This document shows, piece by piece, positions 11,001-23,068 of a DNA stretch of 64,000 nt. The notes under the pieces are model-generated. The model searched no databases, was not told where the DNA came from, and saw only the letters and a list, made by a program, of their open reading frames with translations. The DNA is from Nemertoderma westbladi (Eukaryota > Xenacoelomorpha > Nemertodermatida > Nemertodermatidae), in NCBI GenBank assembly GCA_032718475.1, contig JAUCBJ010008237.1, positions 62,001-126,000 on the forward strand. The letters run 5' to 3'. Made by a program: the position numbers and the translations under genes. How positions within the stretch are numbered: position 1 is the stretch's first letter; each line of letters begins with the position of its first letter.

Positions 11001-14000
11001 CCACTACTACTACTACTACTAGGATCGGCATGCTGCATTGCAGCTGCATTTTTAAGAATGCTGTGCCGGCTTGTCAACAAAATTGCACCGCCACAACTCC
11101 CTATCACCCATGACATTTGCTAGATCATCCGCATCTTTAAGGCCAGTGTCCTTTAAGATGCGTCTCAAGAAAGTCATGGGCTGTCCACCATGCTTATTCA
11201 CTCCATGAGGCTGCCAAAGTACAAGATTATGCACTGGCTGGTCCTCACGGCGAAAGCAATGTCCTGCAAAGCGGAGGCGATTTTGTTCTAGTGTCAAGCT
11301 TGGGGGAACCAATGAGACACCTCCAATGTTATATAGTGTCTGGTTGGAGATGTGTGCATTGTACTTGACACAATGTACCCGGCGTAGCATTCTTGTGAAT
11401 GTGCCATCCAGAGATTTGGTGTCCTCAGCAGTTAGAGCCCAGCATGGACTCCCGTAGAGGAGTACTGGAACTACTGCTGCTCTAAATAATCGGACCTTAA
11501 GTTTCCGATTAATTCTAGGTGACTTCCAAATCCTGGAAAGCCTATTCAAGGCTGCCCATGCCTTTCCCTTACGTATTCGAAGGTCCTCACCTGACTTCCG
11601 GATCCATGATCCCAGGTAACAGAAGTCGTCCACATGCTCAAGCATACCATCCTTTGAGCTTATGCTCATCCGATCAGAGACCTGCTGAGGACTTTCAAAT
11701 TTAACTGTCAGAGTTTTGGTCTTTCTGGAGTTAATAAAAAGACCAACACTAGAAGCAGCATGTTCTAATGAGCTGAGGAGCCGCTGGGCTCCCTCTGATG
11801 ATTCTGAGAGTACTCCTAAGTCATCAGCAAAGTCTAGATCAGTTAGGTACTTGGCAGGATTTCCTCGACTTCTGGAGCCAGTAGGTGGAGTTATCATCAC
11901 CCCATCATCATTATGATGATCTAAGGACATGCATAGAACATAGTCAACCACAATAATGAACAAGAATGGTGCAAGTGTGTCTCCTTGGAGGACGCCCCAT
12001 AACACTTCAAATGGTTCTGTGTCACCGTCAACAGTAGACACAAATGTTGTCGAACCATCGTATACTGATCTGATTGCTGCAATAATTTCATCAGGAATCC
12101 CATATAATGAAAGTATGCTGAACATACGTGAGCGAGAGACTGAATCAAAGGCCTTGAAGAAGTCAACAAAGATAACAGCCAGATGCCTGTCTTTCTTTTT
12201 TGATAACTCTTCAATTATCCTTCTAAGTGCCAAAATGGGCTCCATGGTCCCATGACCTTTACGGAACCCATTCTGATTTCCACGTAGCAATCTCTCAATG
12301 GAATCCCTGATGCGATTTAATAGAATTCTATTGTATAGTTTTGCAGCAATCGAGATCAATGAGATTCCCTGAAAAGAACCATAGAGTGTTAGGTTGCCCT
12401 TCTTGGGAACTGGCACCAACTTATTTGTTTTCATTTCTTGTGGGACTCTTGTTGTACGGTACATGTCTACTATGATGGGATAGATGAGCTTTAAACACTC
12501 AGGTATTTTAAAGACCTCAGGGGGAACACCATCTACTCCACTGGCACGATTGGTCTTAATGCTCTTTGCAGCAGCCTTCACTTCTGCAAAGGAGATATCG
12601 CCAATGGGAATATCTGGGAGTACAGACTCTGAGACACTTTTACTTCTATAAAGTTATCAGACAATACCCTGTCATTATTGAGGAGCTTTTCAAAGTGGCT
12701 TTCCAACCATTGAGGCGATCGGCTGGTGATTCAGCCTTAACCTTGGTGGTTGGTTGGCTTTTCCGCCCAGTAAGCAGATTGATCGATTTCCATGCCTGGG
12801 ATCATTGCCTGCTGTCGTCAGCATCATTGATGGCATCAACCTGTTGGCTTATTAGCTCCTGTAGATTAACAGAGTACTGCCTGTTCAGGGACCTAGATGC
12901 AGCTTTAACTGCATTCTTGGCCGCTGTAGTCTGTTTGAGTCGGGACTCTTTCTGCGCCTTATGAAGGTCATTTCGGCACTTCTGAATTTTGTTGTCAGTC
13001 CAGGGGGCCCTTTTCCTGTTTCGAGGGTATACAGGAACTGTTTCTGCAGCTGCTAACTTAACTGCTTCTGTAAAGGCAGTATAGCCCTCACAGTGATCTG
13101 CCGCCTCAGAGGCAAGAGCCTCATACCTGTTGCTCAGCTGTAGTGTGAAGCTGGATCTCACACTTGGCTGTTGCAACAGAGAGGACCAGTCATGCCGTGG
13201 CAAGGCAGATTTCGTTGCTCTGCTAGCACGCCGACTAAGTCTTACCTTGGCCACAATAAGGCGGTGATCACTGGAGAAGGGTCGAAGTGTAAATGCATTA
13301 CAGTCTCGTATTTCCTACGAAACAGAATATGGTCTATCTGGGACTTGTGACCACTGGGTCCACTATGAGTCCATAGCTTTCCAGTTCGCTTCTTGAACTG
13401 GGTTCCAGCCGAAAACAATCCATTTCCAGAGATAAAATCCTGAAGATGGACAGAATTTCGGTTAACACTATTGCTATAGACCCAGGGCGATGTAGGTGAT
13501 TGATGCAGACTTGCATTAAAGTCTCCCAGGAATGTTAAGAATGCATGCTGATCCACTCCATCAGTTGCTGCTTGTAGATTGTGGTAGAAATTTTCCACCT
13601 CCTCTACAGGGGCAACACTAGTTGGAGAGTAGCACACAATCAGAACCACCTTAGGAAACTTCTTAGCCAGTCTTCCAGAACATGAGAAGTGGCAACGGAT
13701 GATGCGGTTAGAGATTTGGTCTATTTTGTCCAATGCTGCATGTGCAGTTGGATTCATCAATAGACCAATTCCACCATTGCCACTATCATCTGCTGACGCG
13801 AGGGCGAGTCGCCAACCGCCCCCCTTGTCCTTAATCAGAACCTCATCAGTCTGTCCAGTCTGCATTCGGTGCTCTTGAACACCCACTGCGCTAAGAGAAA
13901 GCTTATCTGCCAAGGCAGTCAGCTCACCTTGTCGCATTGGGGACCCGAGTGTTAGGGTGTTTACTGAGGCTAGTCTAGTGACTTGCCTCAGATTCACCAA

Positions 14001-14358
14001 TGGCTTTGTTGGTCGGGGTGGAACATGAGAGTAGCCTCCAACTCCAGAATCCCTCTCCCCATCACAATCTGGCCTCCCTGGTGACCCAGGGTTTGGGCCA
14101 GAAAGGTCATCAGGAAAGGGACTCAAAGAATTGTTGGCTGCTCTCTCTCCAGTAGGGGGTGAGACAGGCAGCCGGTCAGGAGTTAACTGACGCCTGTGAG
14201 GCCGATTGTGTCCGGTAATTCCACTGGCCTCTAGTGGCCGGACCTCCGCATTGCTAATGTAATCCATAGTGGGGTGCTTTTTTGCCGAGTCAGCTTTCGG
14301 GGCAAATACCACACCCTGGTTTGCCATTCCACAGGGTGAATTACTGAATCACTGAATC
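11001..14358 (-). mobile_element. LINE-B: nearly full-length RTE-like non-LTR retrotransposon
   Basis: About 3.36 kb on the minus strand, flanked by a 12-bp duplication. It ends with a TAG-repeat tail (plus-strand CTACTACTACTAC near 11002-11019), as known for RTE-type elements, and its length fits a one-ORF RTE LINE. The 5' end abuts short ACTGAAT repeats next to the right duplication, which are either part of the element end or insertion filler. Of the copies here it is the most complete, but its ORF is broken. Confidence 0.9.
11052..14327 (-). pseudogene. LINE-B ORF: endonuclease plus reverse transcriptase, frameshifted
   Basis: Three open blocks. 14327-13242 encodes a proline-rich N terminus and an APE-type endonuclease (QEHRMQ, GDFNAS, and IDHILFRRK near its end). 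13254-12802 encodes the linker with WTDNKIQKCRNDLHKAQKES. 12581-11052 encodes the reverse transcriptase (NRASGVDGVPPE, NGFRKGHGTMEP, LDFADDLGVL with the catalytic FADD, GSPCWALT) and a C-terminal region. The endonuclease frame is lost just before the SDHR motif by a small deletion near 13310, as shown by the intact version in LINE-C. The rest is little damaged, so decay is recent. The products would nick target DNA and prime reverse transcription there. Confidence 0.9.
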
Positions 14359-14370
14359 ACTGAATTACTA
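14359..14370. repeat. Right target-site duplication of LINE-B
   Basis: Second copy of ACTGAATTACTA (first at 10989-11000). The following bases, GACTTGCTTTAACTG, continue the BEL leader. Confidence 0.85.
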
Positions 14371-14422
14371 GACTTGCTTTAACTGTCGTTATAGTAGTAG
14401 GCTTTCAACTGTACAATCAAAC

Positions 14423-16708
14423 ATGTCTGACACAAAACAAACACTGTCAGATAGTCTCTTAGAAAGTGTTAGAATGAGTATTAGACTTAGACAGTGTCTT
14501 AAAAGGATCTGTGACCAAGATCAAAGTATAGAACATCCCAGACCAAAGTCCAAGTCCCCTCCTACTGTAAGAAAGGTCATCCCTCCAGTAGTAGTATCAG
14601 ACCCTAGGCTAGTAAAGCACCATCGGTCTATCATAGGCACTAGGGCTCAAGTCAAGCGGGACCAAGAGGCAGCTGTTAAACAGCAGCAGCACCAGAACCG
14701 AGGACTTATTTCTCAACAGCCCGATAGCTCCAGTAGTTCAGATACTGTAGAGTTGACACCCGAAATCGGAGCAAGGATGGCAGAAGCGGTTTATACAGAT
14801 CCACTTCTAATTCTTTCTGGGGCCGTACTCACTAGAGTATTGATCGCTGTGGAAGAACATTAAATCGACTGGGCGAGAAGTAAGCGATCGACCAGGGACA
14901 GCTATGTGGGATACACGATGGAGGAATTAAGGTCTATTGTCGAGGCGCAATGGAACTTCCCCAGACCCGGACTCCCGTTTAACTTATCGGAAGCTGCCTG
15001 GGAGGACTTATACAGGATGGGAGTATTAAGAGACACTCGAGATCCAGCTGTGTGGAAGAGGTCGGCAGCAGGATATGTCCAGGGATTCTTCAGTTCTTTA
15101 GAGCGACTAGAAGAATACCTATTCCAACAACGTCAAGGACCTCAAGAGCAGGGAGAGCTGCTTTATCAATTGCGAGAACGAAATTTACGGATCAGACTAA
15201 TCCTTTCGGCCTTTGAAGAAGCTTCGAAGAGAAGCCAAGACACGTCGTTGCAAGTGGCCGTAAAAACTTGGTTCCAACGGGTGAGTCTTAAAGTCCAGGG
15301 AACGACACAATGGAAAGCTCAGCTAACCGAGCGCATGACCAACGGAGAATCAACAGACGCTACCTTTTCCCAGGTGGAAAGCGAAGCTATATCCGAGAAA
15401 CCTCAGAAGAAGGATGCTATTGACATCTATCTGTCGGACTATCAACGATTTATAGGAGACAAAGAGCTAAGGAGACGGCTAGCTGGACTTCTCCCTAATA
15501 GTGAGGGAGCCAAATTTGTGTTGGACTCGTTAGATGCGGAAATGTTAGCCGCTGAGCAGGCTAAATTTGATGAAAGAATCCTCATCCTTATGGAACAGGA
15601 AGAACAACTAAAGAAAAGGCAAATAGAAGACCGAAGGAAAGCAGCAGCGGCAGAGTTTGAAATAAAGGCAGCGGCAGCGGCAGCAGCAGCGGCAGCGGCA
15701 GCAGCAGCGGCAGCGGCAGAAGCGGAAAGAAAAGCGGTAGCGGCAGCAGCAGAAGCTGAAAGAAAAGCGGTAGCGGCAGCGGCAGAAGCTGAAAGAAAAG
15801 CGGCAGCGGCAGAAGCTGAAAGAAAAGCGGCAGAAGCTGAAAGAAAAGTGGCAGCAGCAGCGGCAGAAGCTGAAAGAAAAGCGGCAGAGGCTGAAAGAAA
15901 AGCGGCAGAGGCAGTGGTAGAAGCAGAACGGAAGGCATCTGAAGAGACAACCCAACTAGAGTTGGAAAATCTTCAAGTGAAGCAAGATTACTTAAATAAA
16001 CAGAGAACAGCTACTCAGATGCAGCTGCTAAGTCGATCTACTCCCAGGAGACAGGGATTTACATCCTCTGATGAAGGCGATACAACAGATCCTGAAGGTA
16101 GAGGAAATAAATCTCGTTCCAGCGGACGTAGAAGGGCGCTGCACTGGCAGAAATGCCTAATTTGCCTCCACCTGTGAGAAGGCAACTAGCTAGTGTAGAT
16201 TTAAGTAATCCTGAGCCTACAGACCAAATTATTAGAGTAGAAAGACTCCCTACTATAGTAGATGAGCCTGAAATAATTAGGCCTGTTCTCGAAACCACTC
16301 CCTCTGTGATAGAGACCCCTGTACTTCCAGAACCTAACTCTAAATTCCCTTTGCACAGTACTAAACTACCTGTGCCCAGTAGAGCAGCCCCTGAATCAAT
16401 CCCGGTCCTGGATGCCGAGCAAGGCATCAATGATTTGTCGCCCGTCGTCCCTCGTCTACCCGCCACCATGTTGGCGGCTCCCGCTTCGGCGGTCGAGTGG
16501 GTGGATGAGGGACGGCGGGGGATGGATCTCCTGCTCGGGCAGATGGAGGAACATCGAATACGTTCCTCCCAACAGGTCCGAGAGTTGGAAGGGACTGTTC
16601 AGCAGTTAAAGGGAACAGTAAGAGAGGGTAGGTTAGAGTTGCAAGAAGTGCAGCAGAGTATCGCGTTAGAACGCGATAAATTAGTAAATATACAAAGGGG
16701 TATACCAA
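14423..16708 (+). pseudogene. 5' half of a BEL-type gag gene, broken
   Basis: Begins with MSDTKQTLSDSLLES, clearly related to the start of the minus-strand gag (MADTRQTLSDSLLE). An in-frame stop lies at 14861; the same frame continues from about 14906 to 16177; a one-base frameshift near 16140 moves it to the frame ending at 16734. The segment about 14800-15340 encodes roughly 170 residues absent from the minus-strand relative. A long Ala/Glu/Lys/Arg coiled-coil repeat (AEAERKA type) spans about 15650-15930. Homology ends near 16708, before the capsid-like core and zinc knuckles. The antisense Leu/Cys-rich frames over the coiled coil are shadows. Confidence 0.85.
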
Positions 16709-17345
16709 AGGGGAGTGAGCCGAAGAGGCTTTAGTAAAGAGGTAAGCTAGAGGGTGAGATGGATTATTATGGACTTCAAACATCAGTATTAGCACCTGGT
16801 AGTTATAGAGGAGATCTAGAGGTAGGATACGTAACGTAATTGTTGGTAAATGGGATAGGATGAGGATTGAGAATGATTAAATGTGATATAACGCAATATC
16901 TTATTGATTTTTATTTTCAAAGGAAAGAGTGTTGGAGTGGAAAGAGTGCCGCCCCAAACAATCAAGCCATAGAAAATGTAAGGATAAAATAATGTGTATT
17001 AAAAAGCATGCGGTGTAAATCTCTAGAAAGTATATATCGAAGTTTATAGAACAGTCCACCTGTTTTATAAATTTTTTTTAAGTATGTATTTCATGTGCGC
17101 CATAAATGTTAGTTTATCATCTATAATTATGCCTATATAAGTATTTTGCAGCGGACGCACATCCGATGGGTTTGTTGTTGATATTAATTGTTGTGCTTGG
17201 TAAGTAGAAATTTTGCGAGAATGTAAATATGGAGTATTCTGTTTTATCGGTGTTTAATGTTAATTTATTATCTATCAGCCAATCATTAATTAAATTAAGC
17301 TTTCGGTATTTATAGTATTATTTAATCTGGTTATGTTACTATCAA
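16709..17345. other. Unassigned DNA between the BEL truncation and the piggyBac-like field
   Basis: No gene or known repeat recognised. The left border is the point where BEL homology stops; the right border is the first TGTGGGGCGAGCC element end. Confidence 0.35.
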
Positions 17346-18890
17346 GGAGCATGAGAGATGTGGGGCGAGCCACGAAGTGAGCGAAGCCTTAGCATATGGG
17401 TGCCATTAACGATTTGTCTGTCGTCGTCGTCGTCGTCGTAAATTTTTGATCGCTAATAACTCAGATATTCCTTGATGAAATTAAACGAAACTTGGTATGT
17501 ATGTAGTCCGGCAAAAGTTTAGAAAGAATCGGAATTTTGGTATAAAACGAACGAACACAACGAGTTTACAGTGGATACGAGTATCAATCTGCCATAAATC
17601 AGCAGTTACTCTCACAGTTTCAAGACTTTGTATAGTTATAAAGGTCGTTAGATAACAAGTCGTTAAAACAGGACGAGCGCAACGAGGCTAATGAAGGCGA
17701 AGAGTATTGTAAAACTAAAAATGTCATACTTAAGGGGGGTAGCACCCCCAAATTGAACCTCACATTTTTGTGTCTCTGGACCATAAAATTGGGTGAAAAT
17801 TATTTTTTGTTCTACTAAACATCGTCTGGACTGTGTGAGAATGATCAAACCAAATATTTTTTAAAATTGGCCCCAAAATGGCACCGTAATGGCCAAAAGT
17901 GCCCTTTTGCGCCAAGGGCTTTTTCTTCACCAAAATTTGTTGAAATTTGTTGAGTTGAAATATAGGTTCAGAAGAGCCCTGCATCCAATTCTTCTGAAAA
18001 AATTTTGCCTCAAATGCTCTGAAGCTTTTTTAGAACAAAAAGGCCCCAAAAAAAGGGCCTTTTTTGGGCCTTTTTTTATATAAAAAGGCTCCAGGGCATT
18101 TCCAACCAAATTCGTTCAGAATAAGTATGGAGAAGGGTAATCTTAATAAGAGTACCAAATTTCAACTCATTTCAGTTAAAATTGGCGGAAAAATAGCCTT
18201 TTTCATGAAAAAACGTCATTCTGAGATACAGGTGTTTAAAGTTTAAGGAACAATTCAAACCTTCCCGCTATTTTAGATAATACCATTTTTCTTTGTTCAA
18301 CAATAATTTTGTCAAAAATTAATGAAATTCAATGAAATTTGTCATGCTTGCTAAACAGATAACTTTTAACACAACGTTTTATCAATTTTAATAATATCTG
18401 TACCGTGAGAGCCTTTATTATGAAAAGGGCCCCGTACAATTGTAAAATAAAGTGCTGCTCGAAGGCTTGTCAATAATCAGACTAGCTCTTACGTTTTGGG
18501 TAATAACTTGAGTTTGAGAAAAGATATGAGAAAACTGCCTGCTTGCAGATTTGAAATCTCCATTAAATTCGCACATGATAGAATAAAAAACGTAAACGTT
18601 TTTGTCAATTTCCAAAATAGGAGGGTGGTATGCTACCCCCCCCCCCCCCCCCCCCCCCCTTAACGTAAATAGCCCTAGTTAGAAGGTTTACAAATGACAG
18701 TTAAAGTGTGTACGGGCAAACTGAAATGGATCTCTGTTTTTACAACTAGTTTATCACAAACTGATAGCATCGCCTTCACTCATATATATTTTGGGAAAGA
18801 CAGTTTTCGTATATCTAATAGAGATTAGTATAATGTACTTTCTAATAGAGGCACTCGTGCTGCGCGAAGGCCCCATGAACGTGTATCATC
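17346..18890 (+). mobile_element. Element 1: deleted piggyBac-related element
   Basis: Bounded on the left by TGTGGGGCGAGCCACGAAGT and on the right by GCGAAGGCCCCATGAACGTG, the same end pair that brackets the transposase-bearing copy at 19.4-22.5 kb. The left 200 bp (TAATAACTCAG, CTTGGTATGTATGTAGTC) match the other copies. The interior lacks any transposase. A (TCG)n run lies at 17424-17441 and a run of 24 C at 18636-18659. Part of the interior recurs in inverse orientation at 40.6-41.2 kb. Exact termini and target duplication are not resolved. Confidence 0.6.
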
Positions 18891-19084
18891 TGCAAACGGT
18901 CTGGTAATGAGAGAGGTTGCAATTTGGAGATCATTTATTTAAAGTAAAAAATGGATATGGCCTAGTACCGAACCTTGCGTCATAAATAGCAACCCTATGC
19001 AGGCAGGTAGGCTATATGTTTTAGTATTGCAAATACAGTATGTCATAATAAAATCTTACAATTCTAGGTAGGCGCCGTTAATGC

Positions 19085-19285
19085 AAAAAGGTTAAATAAA
19101 ATATCGAGTATAGAAAAAATATATTGAGAATAGAAAAAAATATTGAGATTATAAAAAAGATATTGAGATTATAAAAAAAATATTGAGATTACAAAAAAAA
19201 TATTGAGATTACAAAAACATACTGAGATTACAAAAAAAAAATATTGAGATTACAAAAAAAAATATTGAGATTAGTTAAAAAAAAA
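19085..19285. repeat. AT-rich tandem repeat, unit about 20-24 bp
   Basis: Eight or so units of ATATTGAGATTACAAAAAAA with variable A-run length. The variability is typical of polymerase slippage. Confidence 0.85.
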
Positions 19286-19393
19286 AATGAGATTTTTCCG
19301 CCGAAATAATGCTTTATACAGGTGAATTTTGTTCGGCGAAATATGCCTTTTATGGCCGAAATTTGCTTTTTACGGCCGAAATAGTAGTAATAA

Positions 19394-22300
19394 ATGTGGG
19401 GCGACCCACGAAAGTAAGCGCACTTAGCATACGGGTACCACTAACTTAATCAGTGTGTCTGGCGTTCTGTCGTGTTCAATTTTAAACGTAATTACTCAGT
19501 CAAATCTCGATAAAATCTATCCAAACTTAGTACACATGTAGTCTGGCAAACGTTTAGAAATTTTCCAAGTTGAATTTGGGTGTGGCCTTCGAGAAGCTAA
19601 GGTAATAGCAGTTAATTAAGTTGATAGGGTAAAAACAGCATTTTCAACATGACTATTAATGGAAATTAATTATTTTATAGTATAATATATAAATAATTAT
19701 ACATAAAAATTATACAGCTGTAATTCCCATAACCCATTCCATTATAGTTTTTAATTAGTTCAAGGGATTTGCTTTAAGAAATGTGTTTGAGGACGCCTAG
19801 TCTTATCAGTTGGAGGCATCTTCATTACTGAGAGTCCCTGAGTACCGGTACTCGGAGAATTATTCGCAATAGAAATTGATGTGCCAACTGAAAACTTCGA
19901 TCTTTTGGTAGCACTTGGGTTTGGATTCGGTTCATCTCCCGTTAGATGATCTCCTACACTCACAAGAAACGAACTAAATTGAGTGTGCTTCTTTTGACTA
20001 GCCACAAGTGTGCCATCTTTGTATCTTATATGAGCATTCAATAACAAACGTTGTAGGTAGTGAAGGCCAAGTTTCTTAAACCACTTGTGACTTTTCCTCG
20101 TCAGATCAGTTGAGGAGATTATCTGATCTGTCAGGTCAACACCCCCCATAGTGTGGTTATAGACATCAATTTCCACCGGTTTTCGTTACTTTAGTTCATT
20201 ACTTGATTCGTCACCACTGTTGTCGAAGGTGGACTTCGGTAAATGTCTCCCTTTCTCAATATCTTCTGCTTTATCGATGGTAGTTATAAAATAAACGCGC
20301 CTCTTATCGCAGAATTTTATAACCAGAACTGGACCATTGCCATCGCAATTTCGAGCAAAGGCAGGTGAGATTGGTGAAAGTTGCTTCTGTTTCAAAAGTT
20401 TGGGAACACCTCTATTCTCTCTTATAGTACCGCGCATGCCTATGTTGTGCTCATGGAGAAACGTTGCACGGTTGAGACTGCAATACCAATTGTCCAGGCT
20501 AACGTGACATCCAAGAGAAAAGAGGCTAGCTTTATGTAACAAAAAACAACTACTTTCTCCGAATTTTTAAGACAATCTGATCCCGGGATATCTGGAGTAT
20601 CAATGTCGGACGCTTTACCATAGTAAATGGTCGATGCCAATAAATTAATGAATGCCAATGTTTGAATGCCAATTGAATGCCAATAAATATCCTGTAACAT
20701 CTGTTAAATTAAACAATTTGATGCCAAAGCGTAAACGTTTAGTGCGAATAAACTGTTTGAATTCCAATCGTCCTTTGAATAATAATAATGATTCATCCAA
20801 TGAAAGCTCCACTTCTGGTATATAGATTTTCAGAATGTCATGTAGTAATTCCAAAAAGTCATGGAGACGTGTGGCTCGATCATGCTTATCTACCTTATTT
20901 GGGTCAGAAAACGTGAGAAATTTTAATATCTGTAGATACCTATCCCGACTCATGACCGAAGACAAATACAGGGTGGCAATTGTTGATGCAACCCTCCAGT
21001 AATCACGAATTTTATTCTTCCTTGCACATGCCATTAGAATAGTCAAACCAAGAAAGGCTTTCATTTCTAGTGGTGTAACATCTTTGATCTTTCGAACATC
21101 AGATCCTCCACTTGTGCTTGGCTGTGGATCATCGGGTTTACTTTCCTTCGCCTTTATTTTATCATTCCTACATTTACAAAGCAGGTCAACTAAAGAATCT
21201 GTTATATATAGGTCCACATAACCACGCAGGTCTACATCGGATGTATCGATTCCATTCCATCCGCTCGGCGGTAGATTTCCTCCCCTAAACCTATAATTAA
21301 CGCCGTCGACTTCATCCTCGTTGACTTTGATCTCCTTCCAACCGTCGCTACCGGTACCGGTATGATTGCTGTTTAAAAGTCCGGAATTATTGCCTCCAGA
21401 TTTCTCATCGACATCGCTACAAGCGTACATCGTACTGTCGCTGTTTCCAACATTAACTTAGCCTGATTCGCTGTTCTCCGAATCTGAATCTCCACCACTG
21501 TCGGAAACGGAATAATCAGATAAATTTCCAAATTCGCTCAAATCACCATCACTCGACACATCATCGTCATCTTCATCAAACCCCAGACGCTTCAGTGGAC
21601 GTATCTGACGTTTAGGGTAACTCTTATCCGATTACACAGCGAGGTTGTACATAGCAGTTACTACTACAAGTACTGTACAATAGCAGGTACCACCTACTTA
21701 ACCTACATCAAACATTGATATACGGTACAGTTCCTATAAATTCAAATTTTCCGCCTACATTATTATGGTCAACATAGGGCACTGGAGTCATGGAAATCTG
21801 TCCTAGGACTGCACTGATATCCTGAGGCGTTAGTAGAATAAAGTACAGAATTTGACATACCAAGTATGTCACAGTGCCTTAACGCAAGGCATACCAAATA
21901 TGCCATAGGACGGAAAGGGTTAATTGATCTAAACGTAATTAAGTTATCAAAATGCCCTACTTTATACTTCTATCATTCCTTGGCATGAGTGCTATTGTCT
22001 ATAGTTTGGGAACCAGTCCATTTATGTCACCACTACTTGGCAACGGGTAATTACATCTATAGGACATAAGCACTAAGGTGCCAGACTAATAAGCCAGCTT
22101 GCTTAATATTAATCTCGCAAAATGATTGCCTTAGTATTTCATCCTGATTCTTTAGAATAATTAGCTAAATAATTTCCTTGAGGTGTTGACATGATGAATT
22201 AATATTTCAGTATCAATACTATCGGCATAAGGTAAGTTTTAATATTTTTTACAAATTGGGTCGCCTCTACGACTAAAATTTAAAACACAAAATTGCCGTT

Positions 22301-22525
22301 AATACCTCAGCCTTTCATTAATCCTCCGTGCGCCTTTGGGTTGGGGTGGTGCAGTCATGCAATCGTGTAGAGTAAGAGGGGGTTGAAGGGGGGAACTATT
22401 ATCTCTTCTTTGATTTCTTCTTATTGGCGGTTTGGTTAAATTTCTTAAATGTCAATTTTGGGATATAATTGCTCAATTTTAATCTGTATCTGATAACTGC
22501 GCGAAGGCCCCACGAACATGTATAT
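19394..22525 (-). mobile_element. Element 2: transposase-bearing piggyBac-like element
   Basis: The left end TGTGGGGCGACCCACGAAAG and right end GCGAAGGCCCCACGAACATG match the ends of the deleted copies. Inside is a decayed minus-strand piggyBac transposase (19760-21640). Non-coding flanks (19480-19760 and 21900-22520) match 27300-28290, showing that the copy there is an internal-deletion derivative of this type. I could not identify a TTAA duplication at the borders, so the true termini may lie slightly outside. Confidence 0.7.
19760..21640 (-). pseudogene. piggyBac-family transposase (DDE_Tnp_1_7), inactivated
   Basis: Reads right to left. An acidic N terminus (about 21640-21460) has RPLKRLGFDEDDDD-type sequence; the block 21430-20645 has LEMKAFLGLTILMA and the LSLDESLLLFKGR aspartate motif; the block 20542-20186 has VSLDNWYCS, the second aspartate motif, and GTIRENR; the block 20176-19760 has YNHTMGGVDLTDQ, the third motif region. 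The damage includes in-frame stops at about 21459 and 20183, plus a frameshift with a small ATGCCAAT repeat insertion near 20650. The family performs cut-and-paste transposition into TTAA sites. The copy cannot make a full protein. Confidence 0.9.
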
Positions 22526-22689
22526 AATAGCGTATAATATCATATACAGTACCTTATCTTAATAGTAGAGATTGGGTGTAGATTGCAATTAGGGCCTACT
22601 AGGATTACTCTGTCTGCTTATAAAGATGAGCTGGTTAGTAGAGGTACCGGTACAACTGTTGTGTAACAGATAATTTTACACTCCCCATG

Positions 22690-22900
22690 CAACACGTGAG
22701 TCAAATGTAGTAACTGTAGACACTGTATTGCCCTTCGCGCTACACGTGAGTTTCATGAAATACATATACCCTTATTGGCCTTTCGCGCAGCATGTGAGAT
22801 ACACAAAATAAATAGACACACGGATGGGACTTCGATCACCACGTGAATTACATAATAAACAGATAGAGACATTGTAGAACACGTCGAGCAGCACGTGCGA
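22690..22900. repeat. Degenerate 50-bp repeat with a CACGTG-type site per unit
   Basis: CACGTGAG-like words sit at 22693, 22743, 22791, 22840 and 22892, spaced 48-52 bp, often preceded by CCTTCGCGC. That word combination resembles the reverse complement of the piggyBac-like right end (GTGCTGCGCGAAGG), so the array may have grown from element-end sequence. Each unit has the E-box palindrome or a one-base variant. Confidence 0.55.
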
Positions 22901-23068
22901 AATATTTAGTAAATATAAAATAGTTCGGCCCTTCGCGAAGTAGGCGCAGCACTTCTAAAGTGTGTTACTTCCGGGAGTGAAATTTAACCTATTTAAATAT
23001 TAAAAATTTTATATTTAAATATTTAAATTAAATAGGTGGATTTGCAGAGAGACTGAGAGAGTGAAAAT

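Larger units (their letters stand above)
9087..14422 (+). other. Untranslated leader of the plus-strand BEL element, split by LINE-B
   Basis: About 1.9 kb of leader lies left of LINE-B and about 50 bp right of it. It matches, in reverse complement, 58099-60352 of the minus-strand element (for example the ACCGGTAT-rich block at 10.6-10.9 kb and GACTTGCTTTAACTG just before gag). It has no conserved long frame; short frames at 9308-10091 look accidental. Confidence 0.75.
7905..16708 (+). mobile_element. BEL/Pao-type LTR retrotransposon, plus strand, 3'-truncated and interrupted by LINE-B
   Basis: This is an older relative of the intact minus-strand element at 49.5-61.6 kb. It has one LTR (7905-9086), a long non-coding leader, and the first half of gag (14423-16708). 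It ends abruptly at about 16708, where similarity to the relative stops inside gag. No protease, RT, integrase or second LTR follows. LINE-B (11001-14358) is inserted in its leader. The truncation may reflect deletion that also removed the 5' part of LINE-A. Confidence 0.85.

Noticed and set aside
15588-15955. Long antisense Leu/Cys-rich open frames over the plus-strand gag coiled coil
   Set aside because: They mirror the Ala/Glu/Lys repeat on the other strand and have only Leu/Pro or Cys/Arg/Phe repeats; no independent evidence for a gene.
20186-20542. Independent small genes in the piggyBac region
   Set aside because: These blocks are consecutive parts of one transposase, separated by a stop codon and a frameshift.
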